Source: Riptortus pedestris (taxonomy: Eukaryota; Arthropoda; Insecta; Hemiptera; Alydidae). Taken from it: a stretch of 64,000 bases of DNA. The notes under the pieces were generated by a model, which ran no database searches, was not told the origin of the DNA, and was given only the letters and a program-made list of their open reading frames with translations. The stretch is taken from contig CM032228.1 of assembly GCA_019009955.1 (NCBI GenBank), positions 128,131,501 to 128,195,500 on the forward strand. Direction: 5' to 3'. Of this stretch, positions 1 through 59,784 are shown in pieces (the stretch's first letter is position 1; each line of letters starts with the position of its first letter). A program made the translations under genes and the position numbers.

Positions 1-2
1 AT

Positions 3-48780
<48,778 letters not shown>

Positions 48781-49570
48781 ATAGTTTTCTTTAGTTATTA
48801 GAATTGTTGATCAATGATTCATTTGTTTCTCACAGTCCTTAGTCCTTCATATTCTCATATGCCTCAATTTATTATGGCAATTAAAGGTCAAAGAACAAGT
48901 CTTTACAATTATTATACAAAATAACAGATGATAATTTCATTTTAGTTATACTTAATCATATAATTTTATATTATTAAAATTTATGACACATGAAATCTGT
49001 GCTACTGTTTTTCTTAGTGTGCTACACAACAGCTCTGAAAAATAAAAACTTAACTAGATAACCATAAACATTCATATTCTCAACCACTAAATACAAATAT
49101 CTGTTGCAATTTTCTATTGTCTCTTATTAACAAAACCTATAATGTGTGACGCTGAATCCTGTTAGTTAAAGCAAATGCTCTTTACTTTGTAGTCCATTCA
49201 TTTAGTGAAATCTCACTATCTTCATGACTGGTAGAGGCAATGAAATTTAATAAATAGTAAAAGGTAAATATAGTTCTCAAAAATTGCCTATATTGTTTCA
49301 TTAATATGGATCAATTTTGTATTACTGCTATGATAATTCTTATTTTAACTTAAGTTAACATTTATTATGTTAAACAAATTATTTAATGCAACTCTCTAAT
49401 AAATACTGTATACTAATTCTACTTATTAGACTATCTGTAAAATACTTAATTTAAGCAAGAAATAATTATGCTTGTAAATATTAATGCATACATTTTTATA
49501 AATACATTTTTCATGTTTTGTCTTAATAACATTTCTTAACAAATAATAGAAATTGTTATGCGTGTGTCTT
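48781..49570 (+). other. Probable 3' UTR and downstream flank of the FAS-like gene
   Basis: AT-rich, no coding signal. Candidate AATAAA polyadenylation hexamers occur near 49041 and 49399; I cannot tell which is used. Confidence 0.4.
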
Positions 49571-49576
49571 AATATG

Positions 49577-49800
49577 GGGGCTCAGGTTACCCATTGTGAG
49601 TGAAGTCATTGGTCTTAATGCACTTGGTAAGCCTAGAGTCATAGGTTCCATTGCTGCATTGGTTATAGGAATTTATTTAGTGGTGAACTCACTAAATAAA
49701 ATCCTTTGCCCCACTCTGGCTAGTAAAGTGTGGTAACCTGTAGATAATTATGCTGATTAGCCTCAGTAGCATAAAGTAACAAAAAATGGACGTTAATTTT
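49577..49800 (+). mobile_element. SINE-1 copy, near full length
   Basis: 'ggggctcaggtta' head, degenerate B box near 'ataggttccattgc', body 'actaaataaaatcctttgcc', 'tctggctag', 'gtagataattatgctgatta' and tail 'atggacgttaatttta'. Gives the family length of about 220 bp. Confidence 0.8.
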
Positions 49801-50321
49801 ACAGCTTTTAGTATTTAATGATACAAAATAAAGCCATTAAATGAATATTTTTTTCATTGATACTTTCTTGGTCTTGTTGTTAGAAAAAGTAAGTAGGTAC
49901 AAGGTCGTTCACATCACAAAATTACACAAATATTCCTTCAAATCTTTGTGAATCATAGTAAATTAGTGCCAAATTAAAGATTCACTTTGGCAAATATGAT
50001 AATATATACCGTTTTTTAAAAAACAATTTAACAGGATTACAAGTTATGGTGTATCCACATTAGATTTTTTTAATTTTTAATATCCACTTTATGTTAATAT
50101 AGCTGATGACAGTTTATGTATAGTTTACAACACTTTTCTAGCTAAGGACAAACATACCAGCCAGACCTAGTTCCCTTTTATCTATCATTCAAGAACAAAG
50201 CGAAATAATTAACATTTTTTTATCTTTTATAAGATTTTATTTACCATAAAGATTGAGGCATAGCTCTGGCTAGCTTCCAGATCAACTATCTTAGAGAAAT
50301 GTCTGAGGGGAGTTTGTCAGA

Positions 50322-50768
50322 GAAGTCTGCCATGCAGGTGTTGCTTAAACTAAGCAGATTGCCTACACACTGGAATATAATATGCTGATGACGTCATCTC
50401 ACCATCTATTCTCAATTTCTTTCACAGTAAAAGGCCTACATAAACAGGAATTCAAATTTTAATTGGGCTTGAGATGTTTAGCGACTAAGTGCCTTAAATT
50501 GAAAATCAGATGTGTAGATGTAGGGGTTTACAAAAGGCAAAATGATGTTAAATAGTTAGTTAGTTGATAGTTGCGTTTTTCTGATTATATTGAGAACTGC
50601 TGTGTTTAAATGAAATCTGTAATACATGCTTGAGATACAATATATTTGTATCAGAAATATATTTATGCCTACCTCCCCCATTATGGAAATCAGCTATTAT
50701 ACTCAAAAGATATTATTGAATATTTTTTTTCAAAAGGTAGGTCATCCTATCTAGAAAATGATAAAATA
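50322..50768 (+). repeat. REP1 fragments
   Basis: 50322-50460 starts 'gtctgccatgcaggtg' and 'taaactaagcagatt' (REP1 start, closest to the 30110 copy). 50672-50768 matches the left part ('aaatcagctattatactca', 'catcctatctagaaaatga'). Between them nothing is recognised. Confidence 0.55.
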
Positions 50769-50769
50769 C

Positions 50770-51357
50770 ATTTATTATAAAATTGTTATGCATTCAAATG
50801 TGTTATTGGCTGAATCTCTCAGACAATTAATTACATACGCCCTCCTCTGACCCTTCTCCACTACCTGTTTAGGCAACTGCTGGCTAGGTTTAGTGGAAGG
50901 AGTCAGTACCCATCCAGCCCTAGACCTAGTTTAGTCAGGAACTGCTTTCTTTCCTTTGACTCCCTATATCTCGGACTGCCCTGCCTTCTCTTTGTCGCTG
51001 AGGACAGCCGGATGGTAAATGATATTCGAAGTGAATCAGTAGCACAGTCTTCTGAATAACCCACAATCTGAGGGAAGGGCACATTGATACTTCTGGGTAC
51101 AATGTTCAGAAACGAAGGATACTTGAGGTACTAACTATGGCGACTAATCCCTGGGAAACTTGGGGCAACTGGCAATAACATGGTTACCAAAAAAATAAAT
51201 AAATCAAACATACCATGTAGGCATTGTGGTAGCAAGTGGGGTATGTTGGCTTACACAATTCGAATGCCTCTTTACCCTGGGTTAGCTCACAGCAGGCATT
51301 GGTTTAGATTTATAATCAAGCCTGGAAAAAGAAACGTCTGTAGAGAAACTGCACTGT
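50770..51357. other. Unidentified, less AT-rich stretch
   Basis: No ORF of interest. Base composition is closer to the adjoining LINE than to the host intergenic DNA, so it may be the LINE 3' region (minus strand), but no motif proves this. Confidence 0.3.
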
Positions 51358-52930
51358 TCAATTAAGAAAACTGAAAACTAAATGTGATTTGGATAGGGAT
51401 TCGACGACCCTTACTTGGAATGATCGGCCGTGTAGGAAGGGGTGAAGCATGGCGAGAAGTTGGCTGGGGCAGCCATGTATGTTTAGGATGTTGGGGAGTT
51501 CGGCATGGTCAACGAAATCAAAAGCCTGAGTGCAGTCATTATAAATCATGACCGTGATGACGCTAATGAGGAGGATGGTGGCGATGTTGGAGTAGGGTTG
51601 GGCGGGGGGGGGGGGGTGCAGCGGCGGGGTCGGAATCCGGACTGCACGTTAGGAATGAAGCAGGCCTTCTAGTAGAAATCTACAAAATCCTAGAGGATAA
51701 TTCGCTCCAGTATCTCGGGGATGTCCGGAAGAAGGATGATGGGACGGATATAGTCGGGGGTAGTATCGGACTTGGCGGGGTAGAGAGGGGCAAGGCGATA
51801 GCTTGTTTCGAAATGGTGGGAATGTGATGGAGACAAAAGTTCAGGAAGTGGTTGAGGTAGGAAAGAGAGCGACGTTGGAGCTGACGCAGTAGCATGTACT
51901 GCACCCTGTCCCCACCAGGGGATTTGCCTCCCTTGGTGCGGCGCAGCATTGCATTGAGCTGTCTTGAGGGGGGGGGGGCATGAAATCTACCCCACTCTCC
52001 GTCCTGGGCGCTCCGACGGTAGCACGGAACATGGTCTGATCTGTGGCGGACATCTGAGCCGCTATCATTTCAGCCTGATGTGTGTGACTCATCAGGGATT
52101 TGCCAGTCTGGAGAAGAACAGGTCTCCTTTTGGTGACTGGTCTTCAGCAGCTTCTAAAACTTGCGGAGGTCGCCGTGTGCCTGCCTGACGGTTTCGTACT
52201 ACTCAGCCGTCTTCCACTGCCATGCTAAAGGCTCGGCTTTGGGAGGTTTCTAGTTGGGCGCCAGGTATTTTTATTGGCGTTCCTCTACTTAATGAGGGAT
52301 TGAACGTGTTGAGGGGGGGGGGGCTTGAGTCCTGGCCGGATACTGATAAATTTTGGTATGACCTGGTCTGCTTCTTCAATCAATTCTAGAGTTCACCTTC
52401 GTGAACTCCTCCAGATTTTATTCCAGGATTTGGGCGTCACTGATGTTAGTGATCGCCTGTGATGTGTCATACCTTAGTGACTTGTTCATTTTCCAGTTAG
52501 CCTTATGGACTGAGTGGGTGGTTGATAAGGGCTTAGGTGGCTGTGTTCGCGGTACGTAAAGTACTGGTTGGTGATAACTATTGACAAAGTTTAGAGCTAG
52601 GCACATTGTCACTATGTCTGGGGTGCGGTGAGCTGTAGGTCCACAGTGGACATTCGCGCCATGTCTGTAAGAGTGAGCATTTTGATGCATGGTGGTGAAG
52701 TTTGACATCATTATCGTCATGCCTGGGACATTGGCTGAACTGTTATTCCAGGAGGGGTGTCTGGCGTTCAGATCTCCAACTATGATGTGATTTCTGTTGG
52801 TCTGTGCTTGACCTAAGAACACTTGGAAGTGCTCGGACTTGGCTCTAGGGGGTCTATAAAGGCCGGTGATTGTGTACGTATGGCAGGCAAGTAGTACCTT
52901 GACTGTGATAAGGTGTTGAATCTTTGTCAC
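51358..52930 (-). mobile_element. LINE, endonuclease and RT parts, decayed
   Basis: Minus-strand pieces from high to low: endonuclease end with TITGLYRPPRAKSEHFQVFL, IIVGDLNARHPSWNNSSAN and RTPDIVTM (52418-52930, the APE-type 'GDLNA.H..W' block); pre-RT 'RTKGGKSPGGDRVQYMLLRQ' (about 51880-51945, RT 'KSPGPDxVxxxLL'); RT DCTQAFDFVDHAELP and 'HGCPSQLLAMLHPFLHGRSF' (51430-51540). Frames are broken between blocks and several G-runs (51605, 51969, 52313) hit frames. Same family as 45586-47469. Confidence 0.85.
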
Positions 52931-53089
52931 GGGGAAAACTATTGGTTCTTCAACTTTAAAATATAAAAAAAATAGCCAACCAATAAAATTAAAAACGATA
53001 AGGGTGTGTCAGAAATCGTATAAACTATCTAAATTAAAAAAAGACAAATTACAAGGTACGAAAACTATATTTACATATCATAATGGGGT

Positions 53090-53206
53090 GGGGGGGGAAG
53101 AGAAGTTCTAGCCCTTCGTCCTGGCAACAATCGTATGCTGGGATGCCTTCATGTTCTTTGCACTTCTTAAATATACGTATTTTCCAAGTACGTAATTTTC
53201 ACAACA
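53090..53206 (-). mobile_element. Possible LTR fragment of the 59-kb gypsy family
   Basis: 'cacttcttaaata' and terminal 'taattttcacaacaata' resemble the ends of the solo LTR at 16656 and of the LTR at 59777. Position and orientation would fit the far LTR of the gypsy at 54915-59777, but the sequence in between does not look like gypsy. Confidence 0.4.
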
Positions 53207-53289
53207 ATACGAAAGTAGAAAGAAGAATATTTTAGAAAAATTTCATTCTTAAAAAAAAAAAAAATCAGTACATGGAATATCATGTATTC

Positions 53290-53480
53290 TTTGTGCTGTT
53301 ATAAAGATGTCGGTTTTACAATTTTTGGAACTCTCTGAGAATGGACAAACAGCAAGGAAGTGAAAGGTGTTTTCAGTTTCTTGGAGAAATACACAGTGAG
53401 CAATTGTCATCGTCAACCCAAGGTTTCTTGTTTAAACTTAAAGCAACTGTGTACCTTATGTGCAGCATAAATTTCAAGTC
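53290..53480 (-). mobile_element. Possible LINE C-terminal zinc-binding relic
   Basis: The minus strand reads 'DDDNCSLCISPRN' and 'FHFLAVCPF', like the CxxC...H...C tail found at the end of many LINE proteins. Short and frame-broken. Confidence 0.4.
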
Positions 53481-53796
53481 GACTCTACATTGGCTTCTAG
53501 AAAATTGAATGTGGCAGACACCAGCGTGGTATTGCAATAATTGAAAATGTGCTTAGTTTACGCACTTTATTTGCTTAGTATCATAGTCAATATTCAGCCA
53601 ATTCATATAAAACTAAATGCCTTAACGGGTCATATAAGACCCGGATAGGGTTGGAGAGTAGAAAGGGAATAAAATCAAATAGGTATATCTTCGATATTAT
53701 GTGGCAATCAAAAAATTATGAATAACTAAATTATTTAATTAAGTACTGGACTATAATTATTGTTATGCACATTTTTATCTAATCCGTAATTAATCG

Positions 53797-53833
<37 letters not shown>

Positions 53834-53834
<1 letters not shown>

Positions 53835-54851
53835 TAGCTCAGATACCCGGCTTCGCCCGGGAATTGATTTGAGGCTGAATGGTGATGGTATTTTTTTGGC
53901 AAGGCTTTACTTTGCACAATATTTTGACATTTACCCATCCCAGTGTTTAGGGTTAATACCCGTTGTTGGCATTTGTTAATAATAAAATTAATTTTTTATG
54001 TAAGACTTCACTGTCCTCTATGTTGTCATATTTCCCGTCTCCTGTGCATTATGCATAGATTTCAGTTATTAAGAAAAAAATATTAACGTAGATTTGAATT
54101 AATTTTTCCAGGTGAGGTACCTGATAGTTAACACTGGAAAGAATTGTTGAGCATATCAATATTTCTACGCAACTTACTTGCTCCACACATTGTTCCTGGA
54201 GAAATGTATAAAACAAAAGTTAATCTAAATAACAAAGTAAACAACTTTTGATATGTGCATGTTTGTCGAAAAACAAATAGACAATGAAATATCGCGAATT
54301 TTCAGGTGTCCCTTACAACCCCCACTCCTACCCGTCCCTAGAAATATTAGTATGGCTTATTATAATAAAGGAGTTTGTGCTAACACACATACCTAGTTTT
54401 AGTTAGTTCGGTTGAGTCTTTTGTGTCAAATAAAATTGTTCACTTCCGCTTTAGGTTTTAGCGTATATCTCGTTTATAATTCGCTCTACGAAAAAAGTGT
54501 ATATAACAAAAGTTACTCTAAATAACAAAATAAACAACTTTTGTTATGTGCATATTTGCAGAAAACCCAATATATAACGAAATACTGCTATATTCAAATT
54601 CAGGCCTCCCTTATAACCCCCACTCCTACTCGTCTCAGAGGATATTAACATAGCCTAAAGTCTAAGTTGGGTTAGTAGTAATATACATACCAAGTTTCAT
54701 AAAATTCGGTTCAGCCGTTTATGCGTGAAAAGGTAACAAACAAACAAACACACATCAAAGAAACAAAATGCAGTTATGGTGTCTATGACATGTGAAACGA
54801 AAATTTATAGTGAAATTTCGCGAAAAAAATCAAAGTACAGACAGAGGTTAC

Positions 54852-54856
<5 letters not shown>
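53834..54856 (+). mobile_element. RTE-like repeat, between two TA arrays
   Basis: Starts 'actagctcagatacccggct' and ends 'ggttcagccgtttatgcgtg' then (caaa)n and 'cagacagaggttacaatt'. TA arrays flank it (53801-53832 and 54855-54914). It cuts the gypsy RT, since the open frame runs directly from the RT into the TA array. Same family as 39048-40280. Confidence 0.85.

Positions 54857-54914
<58 letters not shown>
54855..54914. repeat. (TA)30 microsatellite
   Basis: Uninterrupted TA at the junction of RTE-like repeat and gypsy RT. Confidence 0.97.
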
Positions 54915-54915
<1 letters not shown>

Positions 54916-55620
54916 CGCTCACAAGTCTTCCCCATAACGATTATGTCATCTAGATACACCAAGCATGTCTTCCAATTGAGACCCTTTAGCACACGTTCCA
55001 TTAAACGCTCAAAAGTAGCTGGGGCGTTGCAAAGCACAAATGGCATCACCTTGAACTGCCATAAACCATTGCTTGCGCTAAAGGCAGTTTTCTCTTTGTC
55101 CTTATCGGCTATCTCTACTTGCCAGTAGCCACTTTGCAAGTCCAAGGTAGAAAACCATCTCGTTCCAGCCAACGTGTCTAAGCTGTCTTTCTTGGTGACG
55201 TCATTGAGTTTTCTGTAGTCGACGAAGAATCTGGTGCTGCCGTCTTTCTTCTTTACTAGAACTATTGGCGAGCTCCACGGACTCGAAGATGGTTCAATGA
55301 CTCCATTTCGTTGAAAAGTTCTTTAACTTCGTTCCGCTTCGCTAGGGGAACACTCCTGGGTGCTTGTTTTATAGGTCTCGCTTCACCGGTATTTATTTCA
55401 TGTTTCACTACTGCTGTTCTACCTGGGCTTTTATTGCTTAGGACGAAGATGGATGCATGTGCTCTTAGCAACTCCTTTGCTTTGTTTCTTTCAGGTGATG
55501 TTAGTCCTTTCGTCCATTTTTCCACTTCTTCTGGAAGTAATTCACGTTCCTTGGCTGTCATTTTCGGGCATGCTGAATTTTTGGAACAGTTAATTATTGC
55601 TTCTGCTGGCTCACATTGAC
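54915..55620 (-). pseudogene. Gypsy reverse transcriptase, N-terminal part
   Basis: Minus-strand blocks: LLPEEVEKWTKGLTSPERNK, KHEINTGEARPIKQAPRSVP, a frame change near 55265, SPIVLVKKKDGSTRFFVDYR, WFSTLDLQSGYWQVEIADKD, APATFERLMERVL and CLVYLDDIIVMG (the YxDD box, about 54945-54980). Then the frame runs into a TA array, losing the thumb, RNase H and integrase. Ty3/gypsy type from the LDL-SGYWQV and YLDDIIV motifs. Confidence 0.9.
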
Positions 55621-55633
55621 CTATTTCAAAATT

Positions 55634-56852
55634 GGGTCTTTTGCAGAAGACGACCTCCAGTGATTAAACTCGGTGAAGAGTGATTTCACATCTTATAAAC
55701 ATTTATTCAATTATGAACATATGATCAATGCTAACCTGTATTCAGTGTTGTTTATCCGCCATTTGATCTATCCAAAAGTGTTATGGGTTTGTTAAAATTA
55801 GTACAATAAATTTTTGACAAGAAAGCTGCTGTGTCCTTCCTCCAGGAGAAAGGAATCTTGCATCGTGGAAGACAGTGCGAGGAAGGACATGAAATGCGTC
55901 TCATTTTATCAGAAGCTCATGACAGATGGAGGTGTATGAGGCGTAGCTGTCGAAAAACTATTTCACTACGGAAAGATACTTACCTTGAGAATAGCAAAGG
56001 TCCATTTACAGTGTTCGTTTATTTCCTGTACAGCTGGACTGTGGAGTACACCACCACTAAATTTTGCATTGAGGAATTTGGGATGGGTGAGCACACAGTT
56101 ACTGATATGAAGAATTTTTTACGCGAAGTTTGTGCAGACTGGATATTGAAACACCCCATCAAGATTGGAGGAGCGGGTTTAACTGTTGAAATAGATGAGA
56201 GTATATTTTCAAAAAGAAAATATAATGTAGGGAAAATTTATCCCGAACAGTGGGTTTTCGGGGGTATATGTAGAGAAACTAGGGAATGTTTTCTGTATGC
56301 AGTTCCTGACCGTACGAAATTAACTTTAATCAGTGTTGTTAAGGAGTGCATATATCCTGGAAGCACTGTCATATCGGACTGTTGGAAAAGTTACGACAGT
56401 ATTCCAAAACTGGAGGGATATGACTTCCAACATCTAACAGTGAATCACTCCAAAAACTTCCGAGACCCAGATACAGGAGCTCACACCAACACCGTGGAGG
56501 GAATGTGGGCGTTAGCGAAGAGAAGGAACAAAATACAGTGTGGGACAAGCAGGAAGCTCCTCGACTCCTACATTTGCGAGTTCGTCTGGAGGCAAAGAAA
56601 CAAAAACGAAGACCTTTTCGAACAAATAATTAAAGACATTTGTGCGTTCATGCCTCTTAAATGAATATACTTATTTAATAAATTGTTTTATTGTTATATT
56701 ATTCATTGTTTCAATTACTGAAGTGCTATAGGTTAGAATGCATTTGGCCACTTTGTTTATTATAGGTAGGTAACAGATGTTATCACCTAAGCCAGTTATG
56801 AGTAAAATAACATAACGTGTAGTCACTGGAGGTCGTCTTCTGCAAAAGACCC
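55634..56852 (+). mobile_element. Merlin DNA transposon, complete ends
   Basis: A 30-bp perfect terminal inverted repeat begins GGGTCTTTTGCAGAAGACGA on both ends. Flanks tcaaaatt (55626-55633) and tcaaatat (56853-56860) look like an 8-bp target duplication with two changes. Removing the element and one duplication restores a continuous gypsy frame (...YKIFE joined to IGQCEP), which proves the insertion point. 1219 bp. Confidence 0.93.
55783..56664 (+). CDS. Merlin transposase (ISXO2/IS1595-like DDE), one early stop
   Basis: Cut-and-paste transposase. The zinc-ribbon-like N-terminus has CEEGHEMRL and WRCMRRSCRKTISLRK. The catalytic core has EIDESIFSKRKYN (first D), VISDCWKSYDSI (second D) and HTNTVEGMW (third acidic residue, E), with the NHSKNF block before it. 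From the ATG at 55783 there is a TAA at 55807 (codon 9); after it the frame is open for 284 codons to TAA at 56662. No ATG lies between that stop and the zinc region, so the protein is probably not made as is, or starts at GTG 55831 or an internal Met. Otherwise remarkably intact compared with its surroundings. Confidence 0.9.
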
Positions 56853-57019
56853 TCAAATATTTTGTAAATGATCTTCTCATTGTTGGATATGTTTAGTACT
56901 CTCACCGGAACTCGTCCGTCGTCGCAGGTTTTCACGAGAGCTTTAGCTGTTATAATGTCATCTTTAAGTTCTTTTGGTTCTACTACTCACAACCGGTTAT
57001 CCTCACAATCTTCTTCCAC

Positions 57020-57742
57020 ACGCGCCTATACTAAGGTTTCCGACTGGGGTGGTAATTTCTGGCGTCCGACGGTAAATAGCCTCCTTACTGTGGTCTTGCT
57101 CTCATATCCAACATCCAAGGGTATCTCGACGTTGCGCCAGATCATAACTTGTTCACCCATGTGCAGATTGATACCGTGGGCTATCATGAAGTCTGCACCG
57201 ATGATCACTTCGTCCACTATGTCGGCGACAACAAATACATGATCGGCGCTAGTGTTGGCGATAGTCAGTCAAACCTTGGCTCTTCCATAGACGGTGGCTG
57301 ATTCCCCAGTAGCAGTGCGCAGTCGAACGTCGTTTAATGGTTCCACTGATCCTTTTACCAAATCGGGCCTAATTATGGACTGCGACGCCCCTGTGCCTAT
57401 GGTGAGGATCTGCTTCCTTCCGTTAATGAGTCCACGAGCTGTAAGGTTGCTATTTTGTTGTTGTATTATGGAAATGGAGATTGTGGGGCCAGCGGTTGTA
57501 GGAGCTAGCTCTTGCCCCTCAGTGCTAGCTCGCTTTAGTTTAACAGTGTCTCTTGAGATTTGGGGCCATTCGTCCGTTTGTTCTCCCTTGGTGGCGAAAC
57601 AGATCTTGACCTTTTTCTTCGGTGATTTACAGTTACGTTGAAAATGGCCGGCCTTGCCGCAGTTGAAGCACTTTGAGCGTGATCTGTTCCTTTGCTCATC
57701 CATTATTCGCTTGACTAATTCTTCTATGTCACTCCTTGACAT
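57020..57742 (-). pseudogene. Gypsy zinc knuckle and retropepsin-like protease
   Basis: CFNCGKAGHFQRNCKSPKKK is a clean CCHC knuckle (about 57620-57685). ILTIGTGASQSIIRPDLVKG (about 57380-57430) is the protease active site, but the catalytic Asp of DTGA is Gly. VIIGADFMIAHGINLHMGEQ (about 57170-57215) is the protease C-terminal 'ILGxDFL' motif. A stop near 57265 breaks the frame between them. Confidence 0.88.
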
Positions 57743-57775
57743 TTGGGCGTCATTTTGAATATCAGCCTAAAGACG

Positions 57776-59074
57776 TCACACCTTGTAGACTTGTGGTTTT
57801 GAAATTACTTTAGCGGTCTCCTGGGCTAGTGCATAAGAGATGGTTTCAGCAAAAGATGATTTCTGCATGGCGCATACCGCAAATTTAACATCTGGATCTC
57901 GAATACCATTCACAAATGCTTCAATCTTGAACTGATCTGGAAACGGATGATTTTCACCTGGGTAAGTCAGTTGGACAAGACGTTCGATTTCCATGGCAAA
58001 ATCTTGAAGCGTCTCATTCGGTTTTTGCACTCTTCCTCGTAACTCTATCCTGTACAGTTCTCGCTTATGCTCACCGCCAAACTTGCGCTGTAAGGTCACC
58101 ATGATGTCCTCATTTCTGCAAGCGGCCGGTAAACTCTCCAGGATTTCTGCAGCTGTTCCCTTCAGTGTCAAAATCAATTCTACCGCTTTCTGTTCATTAT
58201 TCCATCCATTTATACTGGCCACCGTCTCAAATTGGAATTTAAAAACGTTAAATGGTACATTACCGTCAAAAGTTGGGGTCTTTATCTTGCTGGAATGTTC
58301 TGAAATGAGCCTCACAGGACCCTCTCGAACATGTAGATTATCCATTTGGAATTGTAGCTCACGTATTTCATCATCTACCTTCTTTCCTAGATTGGACACT
58401 TTCTCTTCAACATTATTCAGTTTTTCATCAAACCCGCTTACTCTCTGCTCAATGGCTTCCACTCGTTTGCCCAATACTTCTGATATTTCGTGGAGTTTTT
58501 GGGTTGTTGTTCTAGAAGCTTCCTGAAGTTCCTTGAGTCTCTCACAAATAGCTCTAGAAGCTTCCTGAAATTTTTGTCTGACTTCCGCTAATATTTTCTC
58601 ACTGTTACTTCGAGAAGCTTCCTGGAATTCTTGTCTGGCTTCCGCTAAGATTTTCTCGCTGTTACTTTTAGAAGCTTCCTGGAATCCTTCTCTGACTTGC
58701 GCTAAGATTTTCTCGCTGTTACTTTTAGAAGCTTCCTGGAATTTTTCTTCTAACCTCTCGCAATTAATTCTAGAAGCTTCCTGAAATTTTGTTTCTAGCC
58801 TTTCACAATTAGCTCTGGAAGCTTCCAAGAGTTTCTGGCCATTTTCCATCATAGCGACTAAAATTGCATTTAAGTCCAAATTGCTACTTGAGATAGGAGT
58901 ACTTACAGTAATGTCTTCTTTATCGTCAAAATCGTGCGTACTTATATCGATTCCTCGTCTTTGGAATTCATCTGTCAACCGCCTTTGTAGTTCAGCCTTA
59001 TTTCCTGTCGTCGGCAGGTCCATTTTAGCCAGCTCCTTCTTCAGCTGTTCCACTTTTAGATCTTCAAACTTCAT
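57776..59074 (-). CDS. Gypsy Gag-like protein with SAP motif and tandem EAS repeats
   Basis: Open frame of 432 codons. The N-terminus fits a SAP motif (LKKELAKMDLPTTGNKAELQ then RRL). The middle has seven repeats of a 14-19 residue unit starting (F/L)QEAS (for example FQEASKSNSEKILAEVR), predicted as coiled coil. The C-terminal half (FDGNVPFNVFKFQFETVAS, 'AAEILESLPAACRNEDIM', 'NETLQDFAMEIERLVQLTYP') is a capsid-like Gag domain of the retrotransposon Gag type. The frame ends with a stop before the zinc knuckle, so Gag and protease are now separate. The frame looks translatable, but the element lacks most of Pol. Confidence 0.88.
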   Translation of the reverse strand: MKFEDLKVEQLKKELAKMDLPTTGNKAELQRRLTDEFQRRGIDISTHDFDDKEDITVSTPISSSNLDLNAILVAMMENGQKLLEASRANCERLETKFQEASRINCERLEEKFQEASKSNSEKILAQVREGFQEASKSNSEKILAEARQEFQEASRSNSEKILAEVRQKFQEASRAICERLKELQEASRTTTQKLHEISEVLGKRVEAIEQRVSGFDEKLNNVEEKVSNLGKKVDDEIRELQFQMDNLHVREGPVRLISEHSSKIKTPTFDGNVPFNVFKFQFETVASINGWNNEQKAVELILTLKGTAAEILESLPAACRNEDIMVTLQRKFGGEHKRELYRIELRGRVQKPNETLQDFAMEIERLVQLTYPGENHPFPDQFKIEAFVNGIRDPDVKFAVCAMQKSSFAETISYALAQETAKVISKPQVYKV

Positions 59075-59096
59075 TTTTGTTGATTTTAATTTTGCA

Positions 59097-59114
59097 ATCC
59101 CACTTCTGACACCA
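59097..59114 (-). promoter_or_regulatory. Primer-binding site, tRNA-Leu type
   Basis: The plus strand reads atcccacttctgacacca, identical to the 3' end of a Leu (CAA) tRNA including CCA (from memory), two bases from the LTR end. The minus strand is therefore the complementary primer site TGGTGTCAGAAGTGGGAT. It fixes the element's orientation. Confidence 0.85.
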
Positions 59115-59116
59115 GT

Positions 59117-59777
59117 TGTTACGTTTTATTACCAAAACCAGTAATAAACGTTTTTATAAGAGTTCCTTTGGATTGCAAAATTAAATACTCGCAAGTTTCA
59201 CAGTCTTTATCACTGCACAATTTATTTCACAATGGAAAATACACTTGGTAATTATTCTTAATTACTACTCACAGAATACACTGATAGTGTCACTGTTCTT
59301 CAGATTACACAGTCCAATAATTCACTCACGGTCACTGAAATTCACAGAAAGACGGTTCTGCACTGTCCTTTACTTCGCGGCACTGCACTGTCCTTTACTT
59401 CGCGGCACTGCACTGTCTTAAACACGGCACTAAACTGTTACATACAGTCACGGCACTAAACTGTTACATACAGTCACGGCACAACACTGTTCTTCTTATA
59501 AAAACACTTTACCGCACTGCACTAAGGCGCACGGTAGCACTGATGTGAACATCAAGACAGGTGAGAATAAAACTGACTGCTCGCGGCTGGCCGTTCTTAT
59601 ATAGGTTGTCGGCATACATCAAAGGGGAATTGTCTGGTTCCTTCGACACTGGGCTGGACGAGTCTATAAGGAGCTAGAACTTTCTGTCGGCTTCTTTGAT
59701 TTACGTCACACTTTCCAAATACGCGACTCTCTCTCTCTCAATCTGAAGGATTATTCATGTATTTAATTTTCGCAACA
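59117..59777 (-). repeat. Gypsy long terminal repeat
   Basis: Plus strand tgttacgtttta...attttcgcaaca, i.e. TGTTGCG...CGTAACA on the element strand with canonical TG/CA ends. 661 bp. Contains short direct repeats around 59370-59480 ('actgcactgtcctttacttc' twice, 'ggcactaaactgttac' twice). Matches the solo LTR at 16090-16656. Confidence 0.88.
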
Positions 59778-59784
59778 ATATATA

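Larger units (their letters stand above)
54915..59777 (-). mobile_element. Ty3/gypsy LTR retrotransposon, 3'-truncated, hosting a Merlin insertion
   Basis: Minus-strand order: LTR (59777-59117), primer-binding site (59114-59097), Gag (59074-57776), zinc knuckle and protease (57742-57020), linker, Merlin insertion (56852-55634), RT N-terminal part (55620-54915). The rest of RT, RNase H and integrase are missing after the RTE-like insertion. Frames carry a few defects, so it is not mobile. It lies downstream of the FAS-like gene. Confidence 0.92.

Noticed and set aside
53207..53830. Missing gypsy RNase H and integrase
   Set aside because: The minus strand shows a LINE-like zinc tail, not integrase motifs, so the gypsy is treated as truncated.
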